Assembly: GCA_002454845.1 (NCBI GenBank)
Contig: DKJQ01000070.1
Location: forward strand, 1-15,428
Direction: 5' to 3'
DNA length: 15,428 nucleotides
Source: Ignavibacteria bacterium UBA6688
Lineage (GTDB): Bacteria; Bacteroidota; Ignavibacteria; UBA10030
A program made the translations under genes and the position numbers. The notes beneath the pieces were generated by a model that saw only the letters and a program-made list of their open reading frames with translations, was not told the DNA's origin and made no database searches. Below are positions 6,543 through 14,617 of this stretch, in pieces (the first letter of the stretch is position 1; every line of letters starts with the position of its first letter).

Positions 6543-7811
6543 TTACTTCGCATTCTCCGCAACACTGCTTCCCGTCTTGCGCACATTCTTATTGTCCACC
6601 TTGACCTTGGAGCCGTTCTCAAGATCCCGGTTGATCGCCTTGAAGGGTCCGGAAACAACCTCCGCCCCGTCCAATCCTTCGCCGGTCACTTCAACATAGG
6701 CGTCGTTGCTCAGACCCCGTTTCACGACAACGGTTTTCGCAGCCCCGTCTGTGACGACAAAGACAACTTCGTCCAGCTTATCCTCTTCCTTCTTCCGGGC
6801 TCCGCCCTCAAACTTTGCCTCTCCCTCCTGTGGCCCCTCGGGTTTTTCCGTGACTTTCGGCATGCGGACGGTGACCGACTGGATAGGAACGGCCAGGACG
6901 TCGTGATGCGTTTCCGTCTCGACATCGGCGGTCATCGACATCCCGGGTCGTAGGCGCACGTCGTCGGGGGTATGGATGAGAATCCGAACTTCAAAATTCA
7001 CCACTTCATCCTGCGTCCCCAATCCGCGCGACTTCGCCGTGTTCGCGATCTGGTACACGGTACCCACCAGCTTCCGATCCGTATAGGCATCGACCTCAAT
7101 GCGGGCCGTATCCCCAACCGTCACCATGATGATATCGTTTTCGCCGACATCCACACGGGCCTCCATGCGGGAAAGATCGGCCACGGTCATCATCTCGGTC
7201 CCCTGGGTGAAGGTGCTTCCGCTCACCCGTTCCCCGAGTTCGGAGATCAACTGGCTGACAGCTCCATCCATCGGGGAATAGACGGTGGTTTTCGCCAATG
7301 TCTCACGCGCCTCTTTCACTGACGCGGAGGACTGGTCATAAGAGGCTTTGGCGCTTTGGAACGTCGCCCTGGAGATATCCATTTCGGCGTCCGACACGAG
7401 TTTCTTCGCAAACAACTCCGTCATGCGCTTGTATTCTGCTTCAGCCTTGCTCAGGTTGGCCTGGTTAATAGCAAGGGCTGCCTGGGCACGCTCAAAGCCC
7501 GCCTGATAAGCGTCAGGCTTTATGCGAACGAGCAACTGTCCCCTGCGGACGCGTTGCCCTTCCCGCACGAGGAGATCGGTGATCTCGCCGCTGACCTCCG
7601 CATTGATCTTCACCTGCGTGACCGGCTGAATTTTCCCGGTCGCAGAAACGATCTGTGTGATCGTCTTCTTCTGGATCGGCTCGGTCTGAACCGCGAGCAC
7701 GGTCTCCCGGTTGCTTCCCAGGATCACCAGGAGGACGAGAGCGACGAGCACCACACCGATGACCGAGAAGATGATTATTTTCTTTTTCGACTTCTTACCG
7801 TTCGTAGCCAT
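6543..7811 (-). CDS. periplasmic adaptor (membrane fusion protein), HlyD/MacA-like
   Basis: This 422-residue adaptor links the inner-membrane ABC transporter to the outer-membrane channel. A basic N-terminus (MATNGKKSKKK) and one membrane helix (11-31) anchor it, with the rest in the periplasm. The first lipoyl half is at about 57-98 (KINAEVSGEITDLLVREGQ). An alpha-helical hairpin follows at about 100-172, rich in Ala, Glu, Lys and Gln as in coiled coils. The second lipoyl half is TVYSPMDGAVSQL (176-188). Beta-barrel and membrane-proximal domains lie from about 215 to 400, with LRPGMSMTADVE at 287-298. A highly charged insert (about 318-347) interrupts the membrane-proximal part. The start at 7811 is chosen because upstream codons of the frame overlap the TolC gene and read as unrelated sequence. 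It begins 31 nt after the TolC gene and its stop codon abuts the TPR gene start. MacA is the closest known role. RND-type adaptors look similar, but the neighbouring ABC genes argue for ABC use. Confidence 0.92.
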   Translation of the reverse strand: MATNGKKSKKKIIIFSVIGVVLVALVLLVILGSNRETVLAVQTEPIQKKTITQIVSATGKIQPVTQVKINAEVSGEITDLLVREGQRVRRGQLLVRIKPDAYQAGFERAQAALAINQANLSKAEAEYKRMTELFAKKLVSDAEMDISRATFQSAKASYDQSSASVKEARETLAKTTVYSPMDGAVSQLISELGERVSGSTFTQGTEMMTVADLSRMEARVDVGENDIIMVTVGDTARIEVDAYTDRKLVGTVYQIANTAKSRGLGTQDEVVNFEVRILIHTPDDVRLRPGMSMTADVETETHHDVLAVPIQSVTVRMPKVTEKPEGPQEGEAKFEGGARKKEEDKLDEVVFVVTDGAAKTVVVKRGLSNDAYVEVTGEGLDGAEVVSGPFKAINRDLENGSKVKVDNKNVRKTGSSVAENAK

Positions 7812-7842
7812 TCGAGAATACCCCGGGGAAAATGTGAGAAAA

Positions 7843-9189
7843 TTATTGTTGAATGGAACCGAGTGCGAGTTCCAGGTTGCTTCTTGCCGAGAGATATTGG
7901 TACACGGCGTTGATCTTCGATGTCTGGGCACTATTATAGTTGTTCTGGGCGAACAGCAGGTCCAGGATCGTCCCGGAGCCGACATTATACTTTTCCTGAT
8001 TCACTTTCAGGTTCTGCTCCTGATACTGCAAGCTCTTCATCGCGGCATCGTAGTTCTTTTCGGCAAACTCGAGTTGGAGCAGGGCGCTGCGGAGTTCAAC
8101 CTGGATTTTCCGCTCGGTATCCTGAAGGGTCACTTCCGAATTCTTCTTCGCAACCAGCGCCGATTGCTCCGCCTGGTTGGTCCGGAATCCGGAAAAAAGC
8201 GGCAACGAGAACGACAAGCCCCAATTGAAATTGCGCGTGTTCTTGAAATCGTCGAATTCACTGATTGCCCGATTGTTGCCGCTCAAGCCATAGCTGGTGT
8301 TTGCCGTGATCCGCGGGTAGTATCCGCTCCGCGCGATCGTCACGCCGGACTCGGCTGCATAGTAGTTCTCCTTGGACGCCTGGTAGTCGAGACGGGATCC
8401 CAACGCTGTTTCCACCAGCCGCCGGAAATCCTGCATCGCACTCTTGTCCATCATCGCATTGGCAGCGGTCAACTCTTGGGGAATGGTTGAATCTTCGATC
8501 GTGTATGTTTCCGTCACATCAAGGCCGATGTACGCGACCAGATTCGCGCGCGCATTATCATAGTCGTTTTGTGCTTGCACAAGACGTACTTCGTCCTGGC
8601 CGACCTGCGATTGCTGCTGATACACATTGACCAGGGACGCCGAACCGAGGCGCGCAGTCTCCTGAACACGCTCCAGTTGCTGTTCATTGTACTTCAGGCT
8701 CGATTCTGATACTTCCAGGAGGCGCCGGGTGCGCAAGACCTCATAGAAGAGCCTGCGCGTCTGATAGACAACGCTCTGGCGCGTCCGGGATAAGCCATAC
8801 TCGCTCGAAATGGCGTTCGAGGAGGCCTGGTTCAACGTCGATGTGTTGGAAAACCCATCGAACACCGTCATGGAAGCGCCGATGGAAGAGGAAAAGCTCC
8901 GAACACTGGTCGAGGGAAGTTTTTGCCCATCAGGCAAAAAACTCTCCCCGGTGTTCCCTCTCCAGTCCGAACTCAAGCCGACGCTGGGTAGAAAGTTGCC
9001 ATAAGAGGAAAGAACGACTGCTTGCTCGCGCTCGAGGTTGTTTTGCGCCTGCCGAACCGTTGGATTCAGTTCCAGCGCGATCTCAACCGCCCTGCTCAGC
9101 GTGAGAAGCTTCGGCTGGGAATTCGATTGAGCAAACGCTCCCATTGCGAGGAACAATGTCAGAGCGATGGTGGTGAAAAGCTTCGTCAT
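7843..9189 (-). CDS. outer-membrane efflux channel, TolC family
   Basis: This 448-residue protein has a clear signal peptide (MTKLFTTIALTLFLAMGAFA, cleaved about residue 20) and the two-repeat architecture of outer-membrane efflux proteins. The first repeat starts with LTLSRAVEIALELNPTVRQAQNNLEREQAVV. The second begins at about residue 265 (DYQASKENYYAAESGVTIARSGYYPRI). Long Gln- and Ala-rich coiled-coil helices lie at about 140-215 and 345-440. Proteins of this family trimerise to form the outer-membrane barrel and periplasmic tunnel through which ABC or RND pumps expel substrate. The length is typical of the family. The ATG at 9189 has GGAG 9 nt upstream. It is the first gene of the exporter operon, with the adaptor 31 nt downstream. 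The 177-nt leader before it holds a perfect palindrome (9272-9292). Confidence 0.93.
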   Translation of the reverse strand: MTKLFTTIALTLFLAMGAFAQSNSQPKLLTLSRAVEIALELNPTVRQAQNNLEREQAVVLSSYGNFLPSVGLSSDWRGNTGESFLPDGQKLPSTSVRSFSSSIGASMTVFDGFSNTSTLNQASSNAISSEYGLSRTRQSVVYQTRRLFYEVLRTRRLLEVSESSLKYNEQQLERVQETARLGSASLVNVYQQQSQVGQDEVRLVQAQNDYDNARANLVAYIGLDVTETYTIEDSTIPQELTAANAMMDKSAMQDFRRLVETALGSRLDYQASKENYYAAESGVTIARSGYYPRITANTSYGLSGNNRAISEFDDFKNTRNFNWGLSFSLPLFSGFRTNQAEQSALVAKKNSEVTLQDTERKIQVELRSALLQLEFAEKNYDAAMKSLQYQEQNLKVNQEKYNVGSGTILDLLFAQNNYNSAQTSKINAVYQYLSARSNLELALGSIQQ

Positions 9190-9271
9190 GATGAAAATCT
9201 CCGGAAGATGAAGGGATGAAGGTAGTTGGATTTCAAGGGAAAATTCATAGTAATAGACGTTGGAGAACCCA

Positions 9272-9292
9272 TAAAGTTTCAGTGAAACTTTA
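9272..9292. promoter_or_regulatory. perfect 21-bp palindrome in the exporter leader, candidate operator
   Basis: Arms TAAAGTTTCA and TGAAACTTTA flank a single central base and are exactly complementary over 10 bp each. The site is 82 nt upstream of the TolC-family start codon, in the 177-nt gap after the CCA-type gene. It has no T-run on either side, so it does not look like a terminator. Its size and symmetry fit a dimeric repressor such as TetR-family regulators, which commonly control efflux genes. No regulator gene is present in the window, so this is inference. Confidence 0.5.
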
Positions 9293-9366
9293 AGAAAGCG
9301 GGTAAAAGCGTATAGAGCAATGGACAGCGGTTTAGACCAATAAAATCGAGGAAAGGTTACGCGGGT

Positions 9367-10794
9367 TTATGGTGCCCCTCCCATCACGTCCTCCTTAACG
9401 CTCAAGAGATACTCCAGCGCAGCATCGTGCTCATTCGGAATGACGCCATCGAGAATAGCCTCAGTTATCGCCGATTTGAGAATCCCCACCATTTTAGACG
9501 GCTGCAAACCGCACACAGCCATAATTTCCTCCCCCTTGACCGGGGGTTGCCACGTGCGCCAGTGGTCCTTTTCCTCGACCTCCTGCATCTTCTGGACAAC
9601 AAGGTCATAATTGGTTCGAACCTGTTCCACAAGCCTTGGGTTCTTTGAGGTGATGTCCGACCGGCACAAAGTCATCAGATCGTCAATATCCTCTCCGGCA
9701 TCAAACAGGAGTCTCCGCACCGCGGAGTCCGTTACTTCTCCATCGACGAGCGCCATCGGACGAAGGTGAAGCCGGACGAGTTTCTCTACATAACCCACAT
9801 GCTCGAGCGGAAGTTTCATGCGCCGAAAGATCGGTTTCACCATCCGCGCACCCAGTTCCTCGTGGCCATGGAACGTCCAACCGATCCCCTCTTTGAATGC
9901 TTTCGTCTTTGGCTTGGCGATATCATGCAGGAGCGCAGCCATCCGGAGCCAGACGTTTGTCGTTCCTTCGCTGATATTGTCCAGCACTTTCAACGTATGA
10001 AGGAAAACATCCTTGTGATGATAGTCGCGACGCTGGTCGACACCGGCGAGCAACGCGACCTCCGGAAAGACAACCTTTATCACGCCCGCATCGAACATCA
10101 GTTTCAGGCCGACGGAGGGTTTGGGACTGGAGAGGATCTTGAGAAACTCGTCACTGATCCGTTCCTGGGAAACAATCTTCAACCGCTCCCCCATGCTCTG
10201 CGCAGCCTGGAATACGGATGGGGCGATCACAAAATCCAGTTGTGACGCGAACCGGAAGGCACGCATGATCCGAAGGGGATCGTCGTCGAAGGTGACCCCG
10301 GGATCCAGTGGCGTACGGAGGACGCGTTCCTCCAATGCTCCCTGACCGTGGAACGGATCGATCACTGTTCCGAAATCTGCCGCATTCAGCGAGACGGCGA
10401 TGGCATTGACGGTGAAGTCCCTGCGCGCCAGATCATCCTCCAGCGTCCCGACCTCCACCAGAGGCTTGCGCGAGGACTTGTTGTAGCTCTCCTTCCGGGC
10501 ACCGACAAACTCCAGTTTGAGTCCCGGCATTCCTGCTTCATCCTCGAGCTGTAACATGGCAGTACCGAAGTTCTCGAAGAGAACAAGGTTCGATCGACCC
10601 ATCATGCGGGCGACGCTTTTGCCAAACTCCATCCCGTTTCCGACGGCGACAATGTCGATATCCGTGACGGTCTTCCCGAGCAGCAGATCCCGAACGTATC
10701 CTCCCACGACGAACGTGCGGATTCCTCCTTCATCGGCCAGGGATCCGATCCGTTTCAGAAGCGGCTCTTTGATATCGATCTGTTGCACAGCCAT
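9367..10794 (-). CDS. CCA tRNA nucleotidyltransferase / poly(A) polymerase family protein with HD domain
   Basis: This 475-residue cytoplasmic class II nucleotidyltransferase probably adds or repairs the 3' CCA end of tRNA. The catalytic head has GGYVRDLLLG (31-40) followed by the metal-binding pair Asp45 and Asp47 in TDIDIVAVG. RRDFTVNAIAVSL (124-136) and DDPLRIMRAFRFASQL (171-186) are the conserved nucleotide- and primer-binding motifs of the family. From about 255 there is an HD phosphohydrolase domain with His266 in FLHTLKVL, HD at 290-291 in ALLHDIAKP and His309/His311, all apparently intact. The length suits the HD-containing CCA enzymes of Bacteroidota. Sequence alone does not separate CCA addition from poly(A) addition, but CCA activity is more likely in this group. 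The ATG overlaps the stop codon of the upstream oxidoreductase gene by 1 nt (TGATG), indicating translational coupling. The exporter operon follows after 177 nt. Confidence 0.93.
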   Translation of the reverse strand: MAVQQIDIKEPLLKRIGSLADEGGIRTFVVGGYVRDLLLGKTVTDIDIVAVGNGMEFGKSVARMMGRSNLVLFENFGTAMLQLEDEAGMPGLKLEFVGARKESYNKSSRKPLVEVGTLEDDLARRDFTVNAIAVSLNAADFGTVIDPFHGQGALEERVLRTPLDPGVTFDDDPLRIMRAFRFASQLDFVIAPSVFQAAQSMGERLKIVSQERISDEFLKILSSPKPSVGLKLMFDAGVIKVVFPEVALLAGVDQRRDYHHKDVFLHTLKVLDNISEGTTNVWLRMAALLHDIAKPKTKAFKEGIGWTFHGHEELGARMVKPIFRRMKLPLEHVGYVEKLVRLHLRPMALVDGEVTDSAVRRLLFDAGEDIDDLMTLCRSDITSKNPRLVEQVRTNYDLVVQKMQEVEEKDHWRTWQPPVKGEEIMAVCGLQPSKMVGILKSAITEAILDGVIPNEHDAALEYLLSVKEDVMGGAP

Positions 10795-11786
10795 CAGACG
10801 ACCCGTACTTTCTGACCCTTGATAATCCCCAGGATCTCCTCCGCCACCTGGAGTGCCTGCAACCCGTCTCTTCCGGAGACGGGAGGCGTTGTGCCCGTTT
10901 GCACCGACTGAACGAATAACTCCAGCTCATGCTTGAGCGCGTTCACCTCATGGACCTCCGGCTGTTCGTACACGATCACCCGCTTCCGATGCCCCTGATC
11001 GATTTTCCCCAGCATCATGGTCGGTGCGACGCTGGTGTCGTTCTCATCGACCAGGCGGAACACCTCAGCGAGCCCCTGCGAAAAGTCGATGGAGATGTAG
11101 GCATCCGTCTGGAACATCCGCATCTTGCGCATCTTGCTCTGCGAAATGCGGCTCGCCGTGACGTTCGCCACGCATCCGTTCTCGAATTGCAGCCGGGCGT
11201 TCGCGATATCGAGGCTGTCGGAAACCACGGCCACGCCGTTCGCATCGATCCGCGTAACCGGAGACTTGACGAGACTCAGAATGAGATCGATGTCGTGGAT
11301 CATCAGGTCGAGCACGACAGCGACATCCGACCCGCGCGGGTTGAACTGCGCCAGCCTGTGCGACTCGATGAAAAGGGGGGCAAGTCGGAGATGCTCGATA
11401 GCCAGGATGGCAGGATTGAAGCGCTCGATATGTCCGACCTGAATCCTGAGGTTGGCCGCTTCGGCCATCTTTACGAGCTCCTCCGCGTGACTGATCTTTT
11501 CCGTAATCGGTTTCTCGATGAAGACATGCACACCGCGTTCGAGCGCCATGCGCGCAACGTCAAAGTGACTCTTCGTTGTTGTCGCAATGCTGACAGCCTG
11601 AACACCCGCCAAGAGGCTCTCAAGGGATTCGAACGCCTGTGTTCCGTGCTCTGCCGCAATTCGCTGCGCTCGCCCCCCCTCCACGTCATACACGCCGACG
11701 AGATCCGCGGCAGCGATCTGCGCCAGCATGCTTGTGTGAAGGCTTCCGAGATGCCCGCAACCGACCACGCCAATCCTGAGCTTCAT
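10794..11786 (-). CDS. Gfo/Idh/MocA family NAD(P)-dependent oxidoreductase
   Basis: This 330-residue soluble dehydrogenase belongs to the sugar oxidoreductase family. The N-terminal Rossmann domain starts with IGVVGCGHLGSLH (5-17), a GxGxxG nucleotide-binding motif. The family hallmark EKPIT is at 91-95. The C-terminal substrate domain contains GHIERFNPA (118-126) and LMIHDIDLILSL, which carries the conserved catalytic-region His. The GHIERFNPA motif recalls members that oxidise the 3-hydroxyl of UDP-N-acetylglucosamine (GnnA-like, feeding diamino-sugar lipid A or surface polysaccharide). That assignment is from memory of the motif and is only tentative. The ATG at 11786 has a weak upstream GGGT. 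An 87-nt gap separates it from the Plug gene. Its stop codon overlaps the start of the CCA-type gene. Confidence 0.9.
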   Translation of the reverse strand: MKLRIGVVGCGHLGSLHTSMLAQIAAADLVGVYDVEGGRAQRIAAEHGTQAFESLESLLAGVQAVSIATTTKSHFDVARMALERGVHVFIEKPITEKISHAEELVKMAEAANLRIQVGHIERFNPAILAIEHLRLAPLFIESHRLAQFNPRGSDVAVVLDLMIHDIDLILSLVKSPVTRIDANGVAVVSDSLDIANARLQFENGCVANVTASRISQSKMRKMRMFQTDAYISIDFSQGLAEVFRLVDENDTSVAPTMMLGKIDQGHRKRVIVYEQPEVHEVNALKHELELFVQSVQTGTTPPVSGRDGLQALQVAEEILGIIKGQKVRVV

Positions 11787-11873
11787 ACAAGTACCCGATT
11801 CGATGGTTCAGGAAATACAAATTTCATTAAGGGTGAAATCAGGGAAAAACAATGTTTCCCCGCGATGCCTTTG

Positions 11874-13112
11874 TCAGGGCGACGTGAGCCCGGATCCGCC
11901 CGGACCTGTTCCCTGCACGAAACCTACAATACGATCGAAGCCCCCGTACCGTGGCTCATGGTAGTAAACAAAAGCGCTGTACACGTTGACCGTGCGCCAG
12001 TCATTTCCTTCGAGACTCACCCAATCATGGTTCCCGAGGGTATACTGGTAATCATGCAATCCGCGCTTGAGCAACACAAGCGTCCTGAAGCGGTTCGTCT
12101 CCTCATCGTATTGAAGCCGGTAACCGGCAGACGGCCTCCAACCGTTGAAATCCCCTACAACCATGACAGAGTCCCCGGGGGGCGGGTCGAGGATCAACTC
12201 AAACTGGAACGGAACATACTCTGCAAAGCGCGATCCGGTCGTCAGGAGCGAAACACCATTGTTGTCCCGCGGCGCCGACTGCAAGTACCTGCTGACATCC
12301 GCCCCGGACCGCGGACGAAGATGAACTCCCTCGGGGTAGTCTGTCACGTTCCGAAGATCGATACGCCGGTATTCACTTCCCGGCTGGACGTTCTCGATCA
12401 CGAACTTCAACCTGGATGTCCCGATCCCTTCGACAAACGTCGTAGAACTGAACACGCCGGCATCGATGCGCCAGGGATGATACAGTTGGCGGTTCTTGAT
12501 GATATCCACCCTCGCGAGGTAGGGAACGAGCAACCGGCGTTCGCCGTCCGCGTCGGCATCGGGGATCACCACGCCGACCTCCACCCTGTTCACTTTGTTC
12601 CATGGGTGCACCCCGGAGGGGAGTTGCCGGTTCGCAATCTTCATGACGGGGCGCACCAGGTTCTCCACCACATAGAACCTGCCACGTGCAAGGACCTGGC
12701 TCCACTCTTCGTCCAGAAGTTCAAACAGGTAGTTGCCGGACTGTGCAAACCGGTCGATTCCGGCAATGCCGGGGAGTTTGAATCGATACTGAAACCGATA
12801 CCCGCGTACCCCTGCCGGCGCAAATTCATACAGGACGGGAATACGTGCCCGATTCGCCGTTTCATTATTGATAAACGATGTCCCGGTCGGTTTCCAGTCC
12901 CGGTCGCAGTGGATGACCCTGAGTCGAACGTTTTCAGGCACCTCGCCTTTAAGATCAAACTCCACGGTGATCGGATCCCCACCCATTCCGGCAACCGGAA
13001 TCTCTGCTTTCGTCGTGCCGCTCACGCGCATCCCTACGATCCGATCAGAAAGAATCTCCTGCGCCGCCAGGGTGGTCCACCCAACCAGTATCGTCAGCAC
13101 AACTGTCCTCAT
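11874..13112 (-). CDS. DUF5103 protein, type IX secretion system Plug family
   Basis: This 412-residue exported protein has a signal peptide (MRTVVLTILVGWTTLAAQ). The first region contains VRLRVIHCDRDWKPT (62-76) and SGNYLFELLDEEW (125-137), hallmark patterns of DUF5103. The C-terminal third has a carbohydrate-binding-like segment, VVGDFNGWRP (318-327), then RGLHDYQYTLG and EGNDWRTVNVYSAFVYYHEP (368-387). In Bacteroidota, proteins of this family ('Plug') close the periplasmic side of the giant SprA translocon of the type IX secretion system when PorV is not bound. No other type IX gene is in the window, so the rest would be elsewhere. The start is the ATG at 13112, which overlaps the previous stop codon by 1 nt and has GGGGAAGG just upstream. 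A GTG at 13115 is an alternative. It follows the GT-C gene directly. Confidence 0.85.
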   Translation of the reverse strand: MRTVVLTILVGWTTLAAQEILSDRIVGMRVSGTTKAEIPVAGMGGDPITVEFDLKGEVPENVRLRVIHCDRDWKPTGTSFINNETANRARIPVLYEFAPAGVRGYRFQYRFKLPGIAGIDRFAQSGNYLFELLDEEWSQVLARGRFYVVENLVRPVMKIANRQLPSGVHPWNKVNRVEVGVVIPDADADGERRLLVPYLARVDIIKNRQLYHPWRIDAGVFSSTTFVEGIGTSRLKFVIENVQPGSEYRRIDLRNVTDYPEGVHLRPRSGADVSRYLQSAPRDNNGVSLLTTGSRFAEYVPFQFELILDPPPGDSVMVVGDFNGWRPSAGYRLQYDEETNRFRTLVLLKRGLHDYQYTLGNHDWVSLEGNDWRTVNVYSAFVYYHEPRYGGFDRIVGFVQGTGPGGSGLTSP

Positions 13113-14617
13113 CACCTTCCCCGTTTGTAGAGTGTATAATAGACGAGCTCCGTCTTGGATATTCCCAAACCGGAAAACGTCCGCGTCATGAGCGGCTGAA
13201 GAGAATCGGAAACCAGCCGGTCCGGTGTGGGGGAGCGGTCAATGATGTAGTCGGGTTGTACCACCCGGAGGTAACGTCCGGAGATCATTCCTTCGTCATA
13301 ACTCATCCCCTCAAAAGCCGACTTGACCACGGGGGTAAGCAGTCCGGAGGTTTCGTACATTTTCCTCCCGGAGACGTAACCAATCAGTCCCGCATCGGGA
13401 GCCAGAACCGTCGCATCCTCCGCAGTGTTTGTCCGGAGCCAATTGGCGATCGGTCTTATACATTCCTCCATGCCCATCGTGAAGTTGCGCATATAAGGCA
13501 CAACGCGGGATTGGTAGACATATTGATTCTGCGCCAGCGAAACACCGGCCAGGAGCAGCACAACCCCCATGGCTTTCTGCGGTGACAACATGGAGAGGCG
13601 CTCAAGCTTTTTGATCGACCACACCGCATAGAAGATAAGGAATGGGATCACCGGCAACAGGTCGCGCGACGCCACCGGGACATGGAACAGGAGATAGACC
13701 GCCGGTAGAGCGACCGTCCAAATCAAGGGAAAGCCATCCTCGCGCAACATCCACCATCCACGGTTCCGCACAATCCAGAAAAGGCCCGCGAGCAGGCTCA
13801 CGATCACGACTCCCTGGGTGGCACCCAGGATATTCACCGTCGACAACCACACACCGAGATAGGTCGCAGGATCGAACCCGGCGGCGAAGGCTTTCTGAAA
13901 CAAAAGGGGAACGATCGATCCAAAGTGAACAAAGGCGATGACCAGCCACACGCCGACCACGAGGCCGAACACCAGCATCGAGCGGACGAGCCGCAGGGTC
14001 CGTTCGCTTCCCCGTTCCCCGTTGAGAAGAATATCTCCCGTTACCGCCAACATCATCAGGGCCCCTTCCGGTCGGACGAGCGCCAACACGCCGGTGACAA
14101 ACGACGCGATGCCGTACTCCTTCCGATAGGCGTACCAAACCGCGAGGATGCTCAACAAGACCGCAAGCGACGGCTCCAATCCCGATGTCGTCCATCGCAG
14201 AAACCACGCATCGAACGAGAGCATCCATGCGACCATCAACGCAAACAGCTTGTCCTGGAGGATGACGAACGCCAGGATATAGATCACCAGAATTGCGAGG
14301 CTTGCAAACAGGAGATCCAGGGTCTTGGCGACCACATACGGATCGAGTCCTGCTCCTGTTCCCGCCGCGATCAGAACCGTCCAAAGCGGCCCCGTCACGC
14401 CATAACCCGGCGTATCGTCGTTGAAGGAAAACCCGTCCCCCGCAGCAAGGTTCCTGGCATACTGAAGGTAAATATACGTATCGTCGGGGGTGTAATCAAA
14501 ATGGAGCGCCGTTGTTCCGTAAAACACGATCATAATGAGCGCGATGCCGTAGCGCAGCACGAAGCGCAGGAAGGGAGACTGCTCCTCCCATTGGCGAATT
14601 CCCTGCTCCTCAGTCAC
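13112..14617 (-). CDS. multi-pass membrane protein, GT-C/ArnT-like glycosyltransferase family
   Basis: This 501-residue integral membrane protein has about ten hydrophobic segments (for example 19-37, 103-120, 125-138, 150-164, 172-195, 212-231, 262-282, 299-312, 318-333, 348-362) and a C-terminal soluble domain from about 370. The first extracytoplasmic loop holds YTPDDTYIYLQYARNLAAG, with the Asp45-Asp46 pair in the position of the catalytic acid of GT-C enzymes, which use polyprenyl-phosphate sugar donors. RWTTSGLEPSL (141-151) and ALVRPEGALM (179-188) recur in this uncharacterised group, as does the tail pattern DAGLIGYVSGRKMYETSGL (408-426). It probably transfers a sugar outside the inner membrane, but donor and acceptor are unknown. 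The start is a GTG at 14617 with GAGGGGG 4 nt upstream. It overlaps the HAD gene by 8 nt, and its stop overlaps the Plug start by 1 nt. Confidence 0.8.
   Translation of the reverse strand: MTEEQGIRQWEEQSPFLRFVLRYGIALIMIVFYGTTALHFDYTPDDTYIYLQYARNLAAGDGFSFNDDTPGYGVTGPLWTVLIAAGTGAGLDPYVVAKTLDLLFASLAILVIYILAFVILQDKLFALMVAWMLSFDAWFLRWTTSGLEPSLAVLLSILAVWYAYRKEYGIASFVTGVLALVRPEGALMMLAVTGDILLNGERGSERTLRLVRSMLVFGLVVGVWLVIAFVHFGSIVPLLFQKAFAAGFDPATYLGVWLSTVNILGATQGVVIVSLLAGLFWIVRNRGWWMLREDGFPLIWTVALPAVYLLFHVPVASRDLLPVIPFLIFYAVWSIKKLERLSMLSPQKAMGVVLLLAGVSLAQNQYVYQSRVVPYMRNFTMGMEECIRPIANWLRTNTAEDATVLAPDAGLIGYVSGRKMYETSGLLTPVVKSAFEGMSYDEGMISGRYLRVVQPDYIIDRSPTPDRLVSDSLQPLMTRTFSGLGISKTELVYYTLYKRGR
13115..13122 (-). 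promoter_or_regulatory. ribosome-binding site of the Plug gene
   Basis: GGGGAAGG on the minus strand sits within the last codons of the membrane-protein gene. Its GGGG core is 6 nt before the ATG at 13112. It would overlap a GTG start at 13115, so it favours the ATG. Confidence 0.5.

Noticed and set aside
5886..6953. A 355-codon open frame on the + strand
   Set aside because: It is antisense to the TPR and adaptor genes, which have signal or anchor sequences and family patterns. The + product shows no family features.
7812..7985. An upstream start for the adaptor giving 58 extra residues
   Set aside because: The extra residues overlap the end of the TolC-family gene and read as random sequence. 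The ATG at 7811 gives the normal short basic N-terminus followed by the membrane helix.
9190..9366. A promoter for the exporter operon
   Set aside because: I looked for sigma-70 hexamers and for the Bacteroidota TAnnTTTG pattern on the minus strand. Only poor or badly spaced matches were present, so no promoter is called.
11787..11873. A hairpin in the gap between Plug and oxidoreductase genes (GGGAAA paired with TTTCCC)
   Set aside because: The stem is only about 6 bp, the loop is mismatched and no T-run follows, so I do not call it a terminator. A loose -35/-10-like pair in the same gap was too weak to report as a promoter.
10929..13130. A 733-codon open frame on the + strand
   Set aside because: It lies antisense to the oxidoreductase and Plug genes, both of which have clear family motifs. 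Its translation has no recognisable domain and is rich in His, Arg and Pro, as expected for a shadow frame in G+C-rich DNA.
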